A stretch of 10,574 nt of DNA from Solobacterium sp. UBA636. GTDB lineage: Bacteria > Bacillota_I > Bacilli_A > Erysipelotrichales > Erysipelotrichaceae. The notes below the pieces were generated by a model. It saw only the letters and a program-made list of their open reading frames with translations. It was not told the DNA's origin and made no database searches. Positions 5,374 to 10,574 of the stretch are shown here, one piece after another. The stretch covers positions 1 to 10,574 of the forward strand of contig DBOW01000078.1 of assembly GCA_002299675.1 (NCBI GenBank), read 5' to 3'. Position 1 is the first letter of the stretch, and each line of letters begins with the position of its first letter. The position numbers and the translations under genes are program-made.

Positions 5374-6173
5374 TGAATAAGCTTGTTTTTGGTAAATATA
5401 TACCTATTGATTCGCCTATACACTCTCTGGATCCCAGAACCAAGATAATTGCCCTGTTTATTGTGATTATCGCCATATTTATTCCTTCAAGCTGGTGGTG
5501 CTATCTTTTTCTGGGTGTTATTCTTTTAATTACAGTTCTGATGTCTGGCCTGAAACTTTCTTTTGTGTTTAAGGCTTTTAAGCCAATGATGTTTATGATG
5601 GTATTCCTGTTAGTTGTGAATTTGATTTCAGTAAAAACGGGATATGTTTTAATCAGTATAGGTTCTTTTGAAATCTGGTCAGATGCGATATTTAATACTT
5701 TATTTATTGTGGTAAGACTGCTGCTGATGATTATGCTTACAACCTGCCTGACTGCCACAACTAAACCCCTGGATCTGACTTTGGGTATTGAGTATCTGCT
5801 TACACCGCTTAAGAGGCTGCATTTCCCTGCTCATGAGGTCGCAATGATGATTTCTATCGCCCTGAGATTTATTCCAACTATCATTGAGGAAACCATGCGT
5901 ATTATGAATTCACAGAAGTCAAGAGGTGTTGATTTTGAGGAAGGCAAGCTGAAGGAAAAGATTCAGGCTATTCTTTCACTGGTAGTGCCTTTGTTCTCGG
6001 TGGCTTTTGAAAGAGCCTATGAGCTGGCCGATGCTATGGAAGCCAGAGGCTATATTCCGGGTGCTGAACGTACAAGATACAGGAAGCTTAAATACAGAAT
6101 AGCTGATTATCTGTTTATTCTGGGTTCAATTGTCATAATGGTTTTAATGATTCTTTCAAGGTTTTATCTTTAA
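5373..6173 (+). CDS. ecfT: ECF transporter transmembrane scaffold EcfT
   Basis: The integral membrane T-component that links the ATPase pair to exchangeable substrate-binding S proteins. It has 266 residues, about the family length. Hydrophobic segments lie at about 24-40, 42-58, 70-87, 107-127 and 244-264, plus a shorter one near 198-211. The two cytoplasmic coupling motifs are plain: SRG (183-185, in QKSRGVDF) and ARG (224-226, in EARGYIPG); their arginines reach the ATPases. A strong ribosome binding site, GGAGGTG, lies about 9 bases before the ATG. No S-component gene is in the window, as expected for the shared group II system whose S proteins are encoded elsewhere. Confidence 0.94.
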   Translation: MNKLVFGKYIPIDSPIHSLDPRTKIIALFIVIIAIFIPSSWWCYLFLGVILLITVLMSGLKLSFVFKAFKPMMFMMVFLLVVNLISVKTGYVLISIGSFEIWSDAIFNTLFIVVRLLLMIMLTTCLTATTKPLDLTLGIEYLLTPLKRLHFPAHEVAMMISIALRFIPTIIEETMRIMNSQKSRGVDFEEGKLKEKIQAILSLVVPLFSVAFERAYELADAMEARGYIPGAERTRYRKLKYRIADYLFILGSIVIMVLMILSRFYL

Positions 6174-6910
6174 TGCGCTATAAGGTTAATATTTCTTATG
6201 ATGGTACAAACTATCTGGGCTTTCAGGCTCAGCCTCATAAGAATACTATTCAGGATACAATTGAAAAAGCCCTCATGCAGATACTGCATCTTGATCAGAG
6301 AATTATAATGGCTTCCAGAACAGATGCAGGGGTGCATGCCCTAGATCAGGTTTTTCATTTTGATATAAATGAAAAACTTGATTGTTTCAGGTTAAAGGGT
6401 TCTTTTAATGCGGTACTTCCTAAAGATATTCATGTTAATAATGTAGAAGAGGTTGATGAGAGTTTTCATGCAAGATTTTCAGTTAAGTCGAAGACTTATA
6501 TTTATCTGATCAATTATGAGGAGTTTTCACCTTTTCTGATTAACAGAGCCTATCAGTGCAAGTATCATCTGGATGTCGAGAAGATGAGGGAATGTTCTAG
6601 ACTTTTCCTGGGTGAACATGATTTTTCTTCTTTCAGTACTTCGACTTATGAGGAGAAGCCAGATCAGCGAAGGACTATCTATGATTTTGAGATTATTAAT
6701 GAAAACGGCAATCTTTTAATAGTTAAGATTACAGGCGATGGTTTTTTAAGGAATATGGTCAGAATTATAGTTGGTTCCCTTATCGAAGTGGGAAGGGGAA
6801 AGAAGAACATCAGTGATATTGAGGAAATGCTTAATAATCCCTGTAAATCAACCAGAAGATATAATATTGTTCCTTATGGTCTTTATCTGGCCAGAATAAA
6901 TTATAATTAA
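6173..6910 (+). CDS. truA: tRNA pseudouridine(38-40) synthase TruA
   Basis: TruA isomerises uridine to pseudouridine at positions 38-40 of the tRNA anticodon arm. The 245 residues match the family length. The catalytic aspartate is Asp51 in SRTDAGVHA (48-56); the conserved Tyr109 (KTYIY) and the C-terminal GDGFLRNMVR (188-197) motif are present. The start codon overlaps the ecfT stop (TAATG) and has only a weak AAGG about 11 bases upstream, so expression probably relies on translational coupling. In many Bacillota ecfA1A2T-truA lies between rplQ and rplM-rpsI; here the flanks are ispF and psuG instead. Confidence 0.95.
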   Translation: MRYKVNISYDGTNYLGFQAQPHKNTIQDTIEKALMQILHLDQRIIMASRTDAGVHALDQVFHFDINEKLDCFRLKGSFNAVLPKDIHVNNVEEVDESFHARFSVKSKTYIYLINYEEFSPFLINRAYQCKYHLDVEKMRECSRLFLGEHDFSSFSTSTYEEKPDQRRTIYDFEIINENGNLLIVKITGDGFLRNMVRIIVGSLIEVGRGKKNISDIEEMLNNPCKSTRRYNIVPYGLYLARINYN

Positions 6911-6929
6911 GTAGAAGGAGAATTAAACA

Positions 6930-7844
6930 ATGTATAAAAAATATTTGGATGTAAGAAACGATATCAAAGAGGCCATTGAGGCAAATAAGCCTGTTGTTGC
7001 CCTTGAGTCAACAATTCTGTCACATGGTATGCCTTATCCTGAGAATCTGGAATTTGCCAGAAATGTGGAAAGGATAATTAAGGAAGAAGGAGCTGTACCA
7101 GCCACTATTGCGATAATTGGCGGCAAGATTAAGGTTGGTTTAAGTGATGAGGAACTTGAAATTATGTGCAAAGCCGAAAATGTCGGCAAGGTTTCAAGAA
7201 GAGATCTGCCTATTTATATTTCTACCGGTAAAACTGGTGCTACAACTGTAACTACCACTATGATTGGTGCAGCTATGGCTGGTATTAAGTTTTTTGCGAC
7301 TGGCGGTCTGGGCGGCGTACACCGTGAGGCTCAGCAGACTTTCGATATTTCTGCCGACCTGCAGGAACTGGCTCATACTTCAGTTGCGGTAATCTGTGCT
7401 GGTGCCAAGGCAATTCTTGATCTGAATCTTACTATGGAATATCTTGAAACCTTTGGTGTGCCAGTGCTTGGCTTAAGAACTGATTATCTGCCGGCTTTCT
7501 ATTCTAAGTCTTCAGGTTTAAAGCTTGACTATAACTGTAAGGATGAGAAAGAAGTGGCAGCCATTGTGAAAGCCAAGTGGGAGATGGGTCTTGATGGAGG
7601 TGTGGTAATCGGCAATCCTATTCCTGATGAATACGCCATGCCTAATGAAGAAATCAATGTTTATATTGAAAAAGCACTTCAGATGTGTAAGGAAAAAGGA
7701 ATCAAGGGAAAGGATACAACACCATTCCTGCTGGCAACTGTTAAGGATCTCACCGGCGGTGATTCACTTAAGGCCAATCTGGAACTGGCCTATAATAACG
7801 CCAGGGCAGCTGCCAGAATCGCAAAGTCTTATTTTGAAGATTAA
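6930..7844 (+). CDS. psuG: Pseudouridine-5'-phosphate glycosidase
   Basis: PsuG reversibly splits the C-glycosidic bond of pseudouridine 5'-phosphate to give uracil and ribose 5-phosphate. It has 304 residues against about 312 in E. coli. Conserved blocks are ALESTILSHGMPYPEN with Glu26, EGAVPATIAI (53-62), Lys87 in GKVSRRDLP, TGATTV and FATGGLGGVHR (122-132), Asp139 as likely metal ligand, CAGAKAILD with the catalytic Lys160 (corresponding to E. coli Lys166), VPVLGLRTD, PAFYS, and the C-terminal KANLELAYNNA. AAGGAG gives a strong ribosome binding site. It is the last gene of the HAD-to-psuG operon, 19 bases after truA, and is followed by a terminator. The usual partner pseudouridine kinase (PsuK, PfkB family) is not here. 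Confidence 0.95.
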   Translation: MYKKYLDVRNDIKEAIEANKPVVALESTILSHGMPYPENLEFARNVERIIKEEGAVPATIAIIGGKIKVGLSDEELEIMCKAENVGKVSRRDLPIYISTGKTGATTVTTTMIGAAMAGIKFFATGGLGGVHREAQQTFDISADLQELAHTSVAVICAGAKAILDLNLTMEYLETFGVPVLGLRTDYLPAFYSKSSGLKLDYNCKDEKEVAAIVKAKWEMGLDGGVVIGNPIPDEYAMPNEEINVYIEKALQMCKEKGIKGKDTTPFLLATVKDLTGGDSLKANLELAYNNARAAARIAKSYFED

Positions 7845-7845
7845 C

Positions 7846-7868
7846 AAAAACCTCGTTCGAGGTTTTTT
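7846..7868 (+). terminator. Intrinsic terminator of the HAD-to-psuG operon
   Basis: The stem AAAAACCTC (7846-7854) / GAGGTTTTT (7859-7867) has a GTTC tetraloop, and the T-run reaches 7868. It lies 1 base after the psuG stop codon. Because of the A-run on the 5' side it could also work in the reverse direction, but no minus-strand gene arrives here. Confidence 0.88.
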
Positions 7869-7933
7869 ATGTGTTCTGTTTTTCAGTCATTTGTCTTGAT
7901 TTTCTTTACCATTAAGAAAATGAGCTTTGTATA

Positions 7934-7942
7934 TGATATAAA
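7934..7942 (+). promoter_or_regulatory. Extended -10 promoter of the arsR-nitroreductase unit
   Basis: TGATATAAA (hexamer TATAAA 7937-7942 with an upstream TG) is the best -10. No clear -35 exists at 17 bp; TTTACC (7905-7910) is too far. Transcription would start near 7949, exactly where the palindrome begins, leaving a leader of about 25 nt. Confidence 0.4.
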
Positions 7943-7948
7943 TAAAAC

Positions 7949-7964
7949 GTTTAAATATTTAAAC
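7949..7964. promoter_or_regulatory. Perfect 16-bp palindrome, likely autoregulatory operator of the ArsR-type repressor
   Basis: GTTTAAATATTTAAAC is identical on both strands. It lies immediately downstream of the predicted -10 and 10 bases upstream of the ATG of an ArsR-type regulator. Family members usually bind AT-rich inverted repeats at their own promoters and repress. The same sequence in RNA could form only a weak A-U hairpin, so a DNA operator is more likely than an RNA element. Confidence 0.55.
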
Positions 7965-7974
7965 CAGAGAAGTT

Positions 7975-8319
7975 ATGAATAAAGAAGAAATTGTAAAAAT
8001 GGCAGATGATTTTCGGGAATGCCGAAAAATAATGACCGCTTCAGGTGATGAGAACAGACAGCACATTCTTTTGATGATGGCTGAAAACGGAAGCTGTGGA
8101 GGCTTAAGGGTAAACGAAATAACCAAGATGTCACATCTTTCTCGTACAGCAGTTTCTCATCATCTTCAGGTACTTAAAAAGGCTGGTATTTTAGCCATCA
8201 GAAAAGAAGGAACTAAAAATTATTATTATTTTGATACAAAATGCGAATCTTTTGATAAACTGATTGAAATGTTTGAACATGCCAAAACAATTGCCAGGGA
8301 GGCTAATACAGATGATTAA
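7975..8319 (+). CDS. ArsR-family winged-helix transcriptional regulator
   Basis: A 114-residue DNA-binding protein of the ArsR/SmtB type. The N-terminal helices contain the ENRQHILLMM pattern (26-35), and the HTH covers about 45-71 with recognition helix SRTAVSHHLQVLKKAG (56-71); the beta wing follows (ILAIRKEGTKNYYYFD). The metal-binding ELCVCD motif of classic ArsR sensors is missing. The only cysteines are Cys16, Cys41 and Cys90, so a metal signal is not evident; a redox or small-molecule signal is possible but unproven. The ribosome binding site is modest (AGAGAAG just before the ATG). It overlaps the nitroreductase gene by 8 bases, so the two are co-expressed, and a palindrome in its leader suggests autoregulation. 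Confidence 0.85.
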   Translation: MNKEEIVKMADDFRECRKIMTASGDENRQHILLMMAENGSCGGLRVNEITKMSHLSRTAVSHHLQVLKKAGILAIRKEGTKNYYYFDTKCESFDKLIEMFEHAKTIAREANTDD

Positions 8320-8974
8320 AGAGATTGAAAACAGGCATTCAGTAAGAAGCTATAAGGATATTCCGCTGTCTTTAGATATTAAAAATAAACTGAATGAAAG
8401 AATAAATGAGATAAATGAACAAAACAGTCTTCATTTTCAGCTGGTATGCGATGAACCAAAAGCATTTAAAGGTTTAATGGCTCACTATGGCGGCTTTAAG
8501 AATGTCAGCAATTATATAGCCTTAATTGGCCCAAAGAACAGGGAATTGGATGAAAAGTGTGGTTACTTTGGTGAGAAACTGGTTCTCTATGCTCAAAGTC
8601 TTGGTTTAAATAGCTGCTGGGTAGCTATGACTTATTCTAAAGTTGACAGTGCCTATTACATTAAACCAGGCGAAAAACTGGTGATGGTTATTGCCTTGGG
8701 CTATGGAACAGATGCTGGCAAAGAACATAAAACCAAGGATATATCTGTTTTTGCCAAGATTGACAATCAAAGTCCAGAATGGTTTATAGAAGGAGTTAAA
8801 GCCTGTATGAAAGCTCCTACCGCAATGAATCAGCAGAAGTTCTATCTGGAATTAGCTGGTGATAAGGTAAAAATAAGCATGGGCAAAGGCTTTTATACGG
8901 CAGTCGATAAGGGAATTGTTAAATGTCATTTTGAAATAGGAGCTCACAAAGGAAATGACTGCTGGCTGAGCTGA
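8312..8974 (+). CDS. Nitroreductase-family (TM1586-like) flavoprotein
   Basis: A 220-residue member of the FMN-dependent nitroreductase fold, closest in pattern to the TM1586-type branch, in which the two halves of the fold lie in one longer chain. Evidence is the N-terminal NRHSVRSY (7-14) with the FMN-contacting Arg-x-Ser-x-Arg, the central GYFGEKLVLYAQSLGLNSCW (84-103), APTAMNQQ (168-175) resembling the flavin-binding APSAxNxQ, and DKGIVKCHFEIGA (199-211). It would use NAD(P)H to reduce a quinone-like, nitro or flavin substrate; the physiological one is unknown. I chose the ATG at 8312, not an in-frame ATG at 8264, because AGGGAGG (8296-8302) is 9 bases upstream of it and the family motif then starts at residue 7. 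Confidence 0.82.
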   Translation: MIKEIENRHSVRSYKDIPLSLDIKNKLNERINEINEQNSLHFQLVCDEPKAFKGLMAHYGGFKNVSNYIALIGPKNRELDEKCGYFGEKLVLYAQSLGLNSCWVAMTYSKVDSAYYIKPGEKLVMVIALGYGTDAGKEHKTKDISVFAKIDNQSPEWFIEGVKACMKAPTAMNQQKFYLELAGDKVKISMGKGFYTAVDKGIVKCHFEIGAHKGNDCWLS

Positions 8975-8989
8975 ACTTCAGCTTTATTT
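8969..8989 (+). terminator. Possible weak terminator after the nitroreductase gene
   Basis: AGCTGA (8969-8974) pairs with TCAGCT (8978-8983) around an ACT loop and is followed by the imperfect T-tract TTATTT. The stem is short and overlaps the stop codon, so termination is likely partial. Confidence 0.4.
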
Positions 8990-9017
8990 CACACTGATTA
9001 AATAAAATGCATATAGT
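8988..9017 (+). promoter_or_regulatory. Promoter of the fused ABC transporter gene
   Basis: -35 TTCACA (8988-8993, 5 of 6), an 18-bp spacer and -10 TATAGT (9012-9017). Transcription would start near 9024, so the ribosome binding site GAGGTG (9023-9028) lies at the extreme 5' end of a very short leader of about 9 nt before the ATG at 9033. An upstream start or read-through from the nitroreductase unit would give it more room. Confidence 0.5.
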
Positions 9018-9032
9018 TATGTGAGGTGAAAG

Positions 9033-10574
9033 ATGTTAGAGATTAAAAATATTTCTAAAACCTATAAAACTGGTACCCTGGTACAGAAAGCACTGGACGG
9101 GGTATCTTTAAATTTAAGAGACAATGAGTTTGTAGCTATTCTTGGCCCTTCAGGTTCAGGAAAAACTACTCTTTTAAATATTATTGGCGGTTTAGACCGT
9201 TACGACAGTGGTGATTTAATTATTAACCATGTTTCGACTAAAAACTACAAGGATAAGGACTGGGATTCTTATCGTAATCATACTATTGGATTTGTATTTC
9301 AGTCCTATAATCTGATTCCTCATCAGACTGTACTGGCCAATGTTGAGCTGGCACTTACTATTTCGGGAATTTCCAAAAAGGAGCGTACCAGAAGAGCGCT
9401 GGCTGCCTTAGATGAAGTAGGACTTAAGGAACAGGCTCACAAAAAGCCAAATCAGATGTCTGGTGGTCAGATGCAGAGAGTTGCGATTGCCAGAGCTCTT
9501 GTGAACAATCCTGATATCCTTCTGGCTGATGAACCTACCGGTGCCCTGGACTCAAAGACCAGCTATCAGGTAATGGAACTTTTGAAGAAGGTTGCAAAGG
9601 ACAGACTGGTAGTTATGGTTTCTCATAATCCTGAACTGTCTGAGGAATATGCCACCAGGGTTGTCAGAATTAAAGATGGCAGGATAATTGATGATTCCAA
9701 TCCTTATGAGGTAGAAGAAGAAGTCGAAGCTAAGCATAAAAATCTGGGTAAGGCCAGAATGGGTATGTTTACGGCTTTATCGCTTTCTTTTAACAACCTT
9801 ATTTCTAAAAAGGGCCGAACTATTCTGACATCTTTTGCGGGTTCTATCGGTATTATTGGTATTGCGCTGATTCTTTCTTTGTCAGCAGGTTTTCAGAAAT
9901 ACATAGATCAGATACAGGAAGAAACTATGTCGTCCTATCCTCTGACAATTTCTTCGGAGACAGCCAATATTTTCTCAGCCATTATGTCTTCTGATATGAG
10001 GAACGATGATGAAGAATTAAAGGAAGGATTCGTCAAAGAGATGCCAATGATTACCACCGCTACTAATTCACTTGGTTCAAATGACCTGAAGTCATTTAAG
10101 AAGTGGCTGGAGGAAAATGAGGAAGTCTATATTGAGGATATAAATAAAATTGATTATGAATATGAGGTTTCGCCGCTTATTTATTCAAGAGATGCCACAG
10201 GAAAAATAGTTCAGCTTAATCCTTCAACGATGCTGTCGGGTATATATTCTGATTCGGCCATGTCCATGGTTTCTTCAATGATGCAGGGGTCAGCTATGAT
10301 GGGCGCCTTTTATGAGGAAGATTTTAATAATCTTTCTGATTATGAATTATTAAGAGGTACATATCCAAGTGCCTGTGATGAAGTTCTGGTGGTTTTAAGC
10401 AATAAGGAAATGATTCCTGATTTGATAGTATATTCACTGGGTTTAAGGGATACTGAGGAATTAAGTACCCTTATTCAGGAAGTAATGAATGGGGAAGAGG
10501 TTACTGTTCATAATGAGCAGATGACTGTTTCCTATGATGATTTATTAAGTCTGGATTTTAGATTAATCAATGCC
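9033..10574 (+). CDS. Fused ABC transporter ATPase/permease, MacB-like layout (3' end outside the window)
   Basis: The frame is open from the ATG to the last base: 514 codons with no stop, so the protein is partial. Residues ~1-222 are a LolD/MacB-type ATPase: Walker A GPSGSGKTT (38-46), Q-loop Gln90, signature MSGGQ (142-146; Met replaces the usual Leu), Walker B ILLADE (162-167), PTGALD (168-173) and switch His198. A charged linker (about 226-240) leads to an amphipathic stretch and one membrane helix at about 265-285. The rest is a long predicted extracytoplasmic domain, as in MacB/FtsX-type permeases. The remaining membrane helices should lie beyond the window. The cargo (peptide, lipid or antimicrobial) cannot be told. 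The start is supported by GAGGTG 4 bases upstream. No separate ATPase or membrane-fusion protein gene is visible. Confidence 0.88.
   Translation, partial: MLEIKNISKTYKTGTLVQKALDGVSLNLRDNEFVAILGPSGSGKTTLLNIIGGLDRYDSGDLIINHVSTKNYKDKDWDSYRNHTIGFVFQSYNLIPHQTVLANVELALTISGISKKERTRRALAALDEVGLKEQAHKKPNQMSGGQMQRVAIARALVNNPDILLADEPTGALDSKTSYQVMELLKKVAKDRLVVMVSHNPELSEEYATRVVRIKDGRIIDDSNPYEVEEEVEAKHKNLGKARMGMFTALSLSFNNLISKKGRTILTSFAGSIGIIGIALILSLSAGFQKYIDQIQEETMSSYPLTISSETANIFSAIMSSDMRNDDEELKEGFVKEMPMITTATNSLGSNDLKSFKKWLEENEEVYIEDINKIDYEYEVSPLIYSRDATGKIVQLNPSTMLSGIYSDSAMSMVSSMMQGSAMMGAFYEEDFNNLSDYELLRGTYPSACDEVLVVLSNKEMIPDLIVYSLGLRDTEELSTLIQEVMNGEEVTVHNEQMTVSYDDLLSLDFRLINA

Noticed and set aside
6902..6907. 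TATAAT at the very end of truA, 22 bases before the psuG ATG, as an internal psuG promoter.
   Set aside because: It encodes the last codons of truA (Asn-Tyr-Asn), no -35-like hexamer lies at 16-18 bp, and AT-rich coding ends produce such words often. psuG is adequately explained as part of the operon.
7627..7899. Plus-strand 90-codon frame overlapping the end of psuG and its terminator.
   Set aside because: It is an out-of-frame shadow of psuG, reads through the terminator hairpin and has no recognisable protein character.
7949..7964. Palindrome GTTTAAATATTTAAAC considered as an RNA thermometer, a phage attachment site or a CIRCE-like element.
   Set aside because: The RNA hairpin would be weak A-U only, there is no integrase or tRNA nearby, and the sequence lacks the CIRCE consensus and spacer. 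An operator for the adjacent ArsR-type protein is simpler.
8264..8311. An earlier in-frame ATG that would lengthen the nitroreductase by 16 residues.
   Set aside because: The extension is the shifted reading of the repressor gene's end, has no ribosome binding site, and adds residues before a complete family N-terminus; AGGGAGG points to 8312.
1..10574. Search for CRISPR arrays, insertion sequences, toxin-antitoxin pairs, tRNA/rRNA genes and riboswitches.
   Set aside because: No regularly spaced repeats, transposase, terminal inverted repeats, small toxin-like pairs or structured leaders were seen; all intergenic gaps are about 130 bases or less and are explained by promoters and terminators.

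Overview
The window looks like chromosomal core-type DNA from a low-G+C Gram-positive bacterium (Bacillota). Supporting signs are an RNA polymerase delta subunit (rpoE), a DUF1934/YwiB-type gene beside it, a group II ECF transporter core (EcfA1-EcfA2-EcfT) followed by truA, AGA-rich arginine codons, and AGGAG/GAGGTG ribosome binding sites. TGA is used as a stop and TGG codes for Trp, so this is not a code-4 mollicute. Erysipelotrichia or a relative is my best guess, but that is inference. I see no mobile element, CRISPR array, tRNA or rRNA, and no gene-free stretch longer than about 130 bases.

Layout. (1) 1-1310: a catabolite-repression-like palindrome, a promoter and a class I aminotransferase. 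(2) 1307-1828, minus strand: a GNAT acetyltransferase of the phosphinothricin acetyltransferase type, which runs convergently into the aminotransferase; the two stop codons overlap. (3) 1884-2568: a DUF1934 gene and rpoE, overlapping, closed by a clear intrinsic terminator. (4) 2611-7844: a compact seven-gene operon, HAD hydrolase - ispF - ecfA1 - ecfA2 - ecfT - truA - psuG, with short spacings or overlaps at every junction and an intrinsic terminator at the end. (5) 7975-8974: an ArsR-type repressor gene with a perfect 16-bp palindrome in its leader, translationally overlapping a nitroreductase. (6) 9033 to the window end: the first 514 codons of a fused ABC ATPase/permease of MacB-like layout.

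Functionally, the long operon joins isoprenoid synthesis (IspF), energy coupling for vitamin or trace-nutrient uptake (EcfA1/A2/T, with no substrate-binding S protein here), tRNA pseudouridine synthesis (TruA) and pseudouridine-5'-phosphate breakdown (PsuG). Having both a maker and a breaker of pseudouridine in one transcript is notable.

The most interesting signal is in the starts. Three transcription units (GNAT, DUF1934-rpoE and the HAD-to-psuG operon) have a recognisable -10 element only 6-7 bases before the ATG and no usable Shine-Dalgarno sequence. That predicts leaderless mRNAs starting at or within a base or two of the AUG, which is uncommon in Bacillota. Two of these promoters are divergent and physically overlap. 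Other genes in the window carry ordinary leaders with good ribosome binding sites, so both modes appear to coexist.
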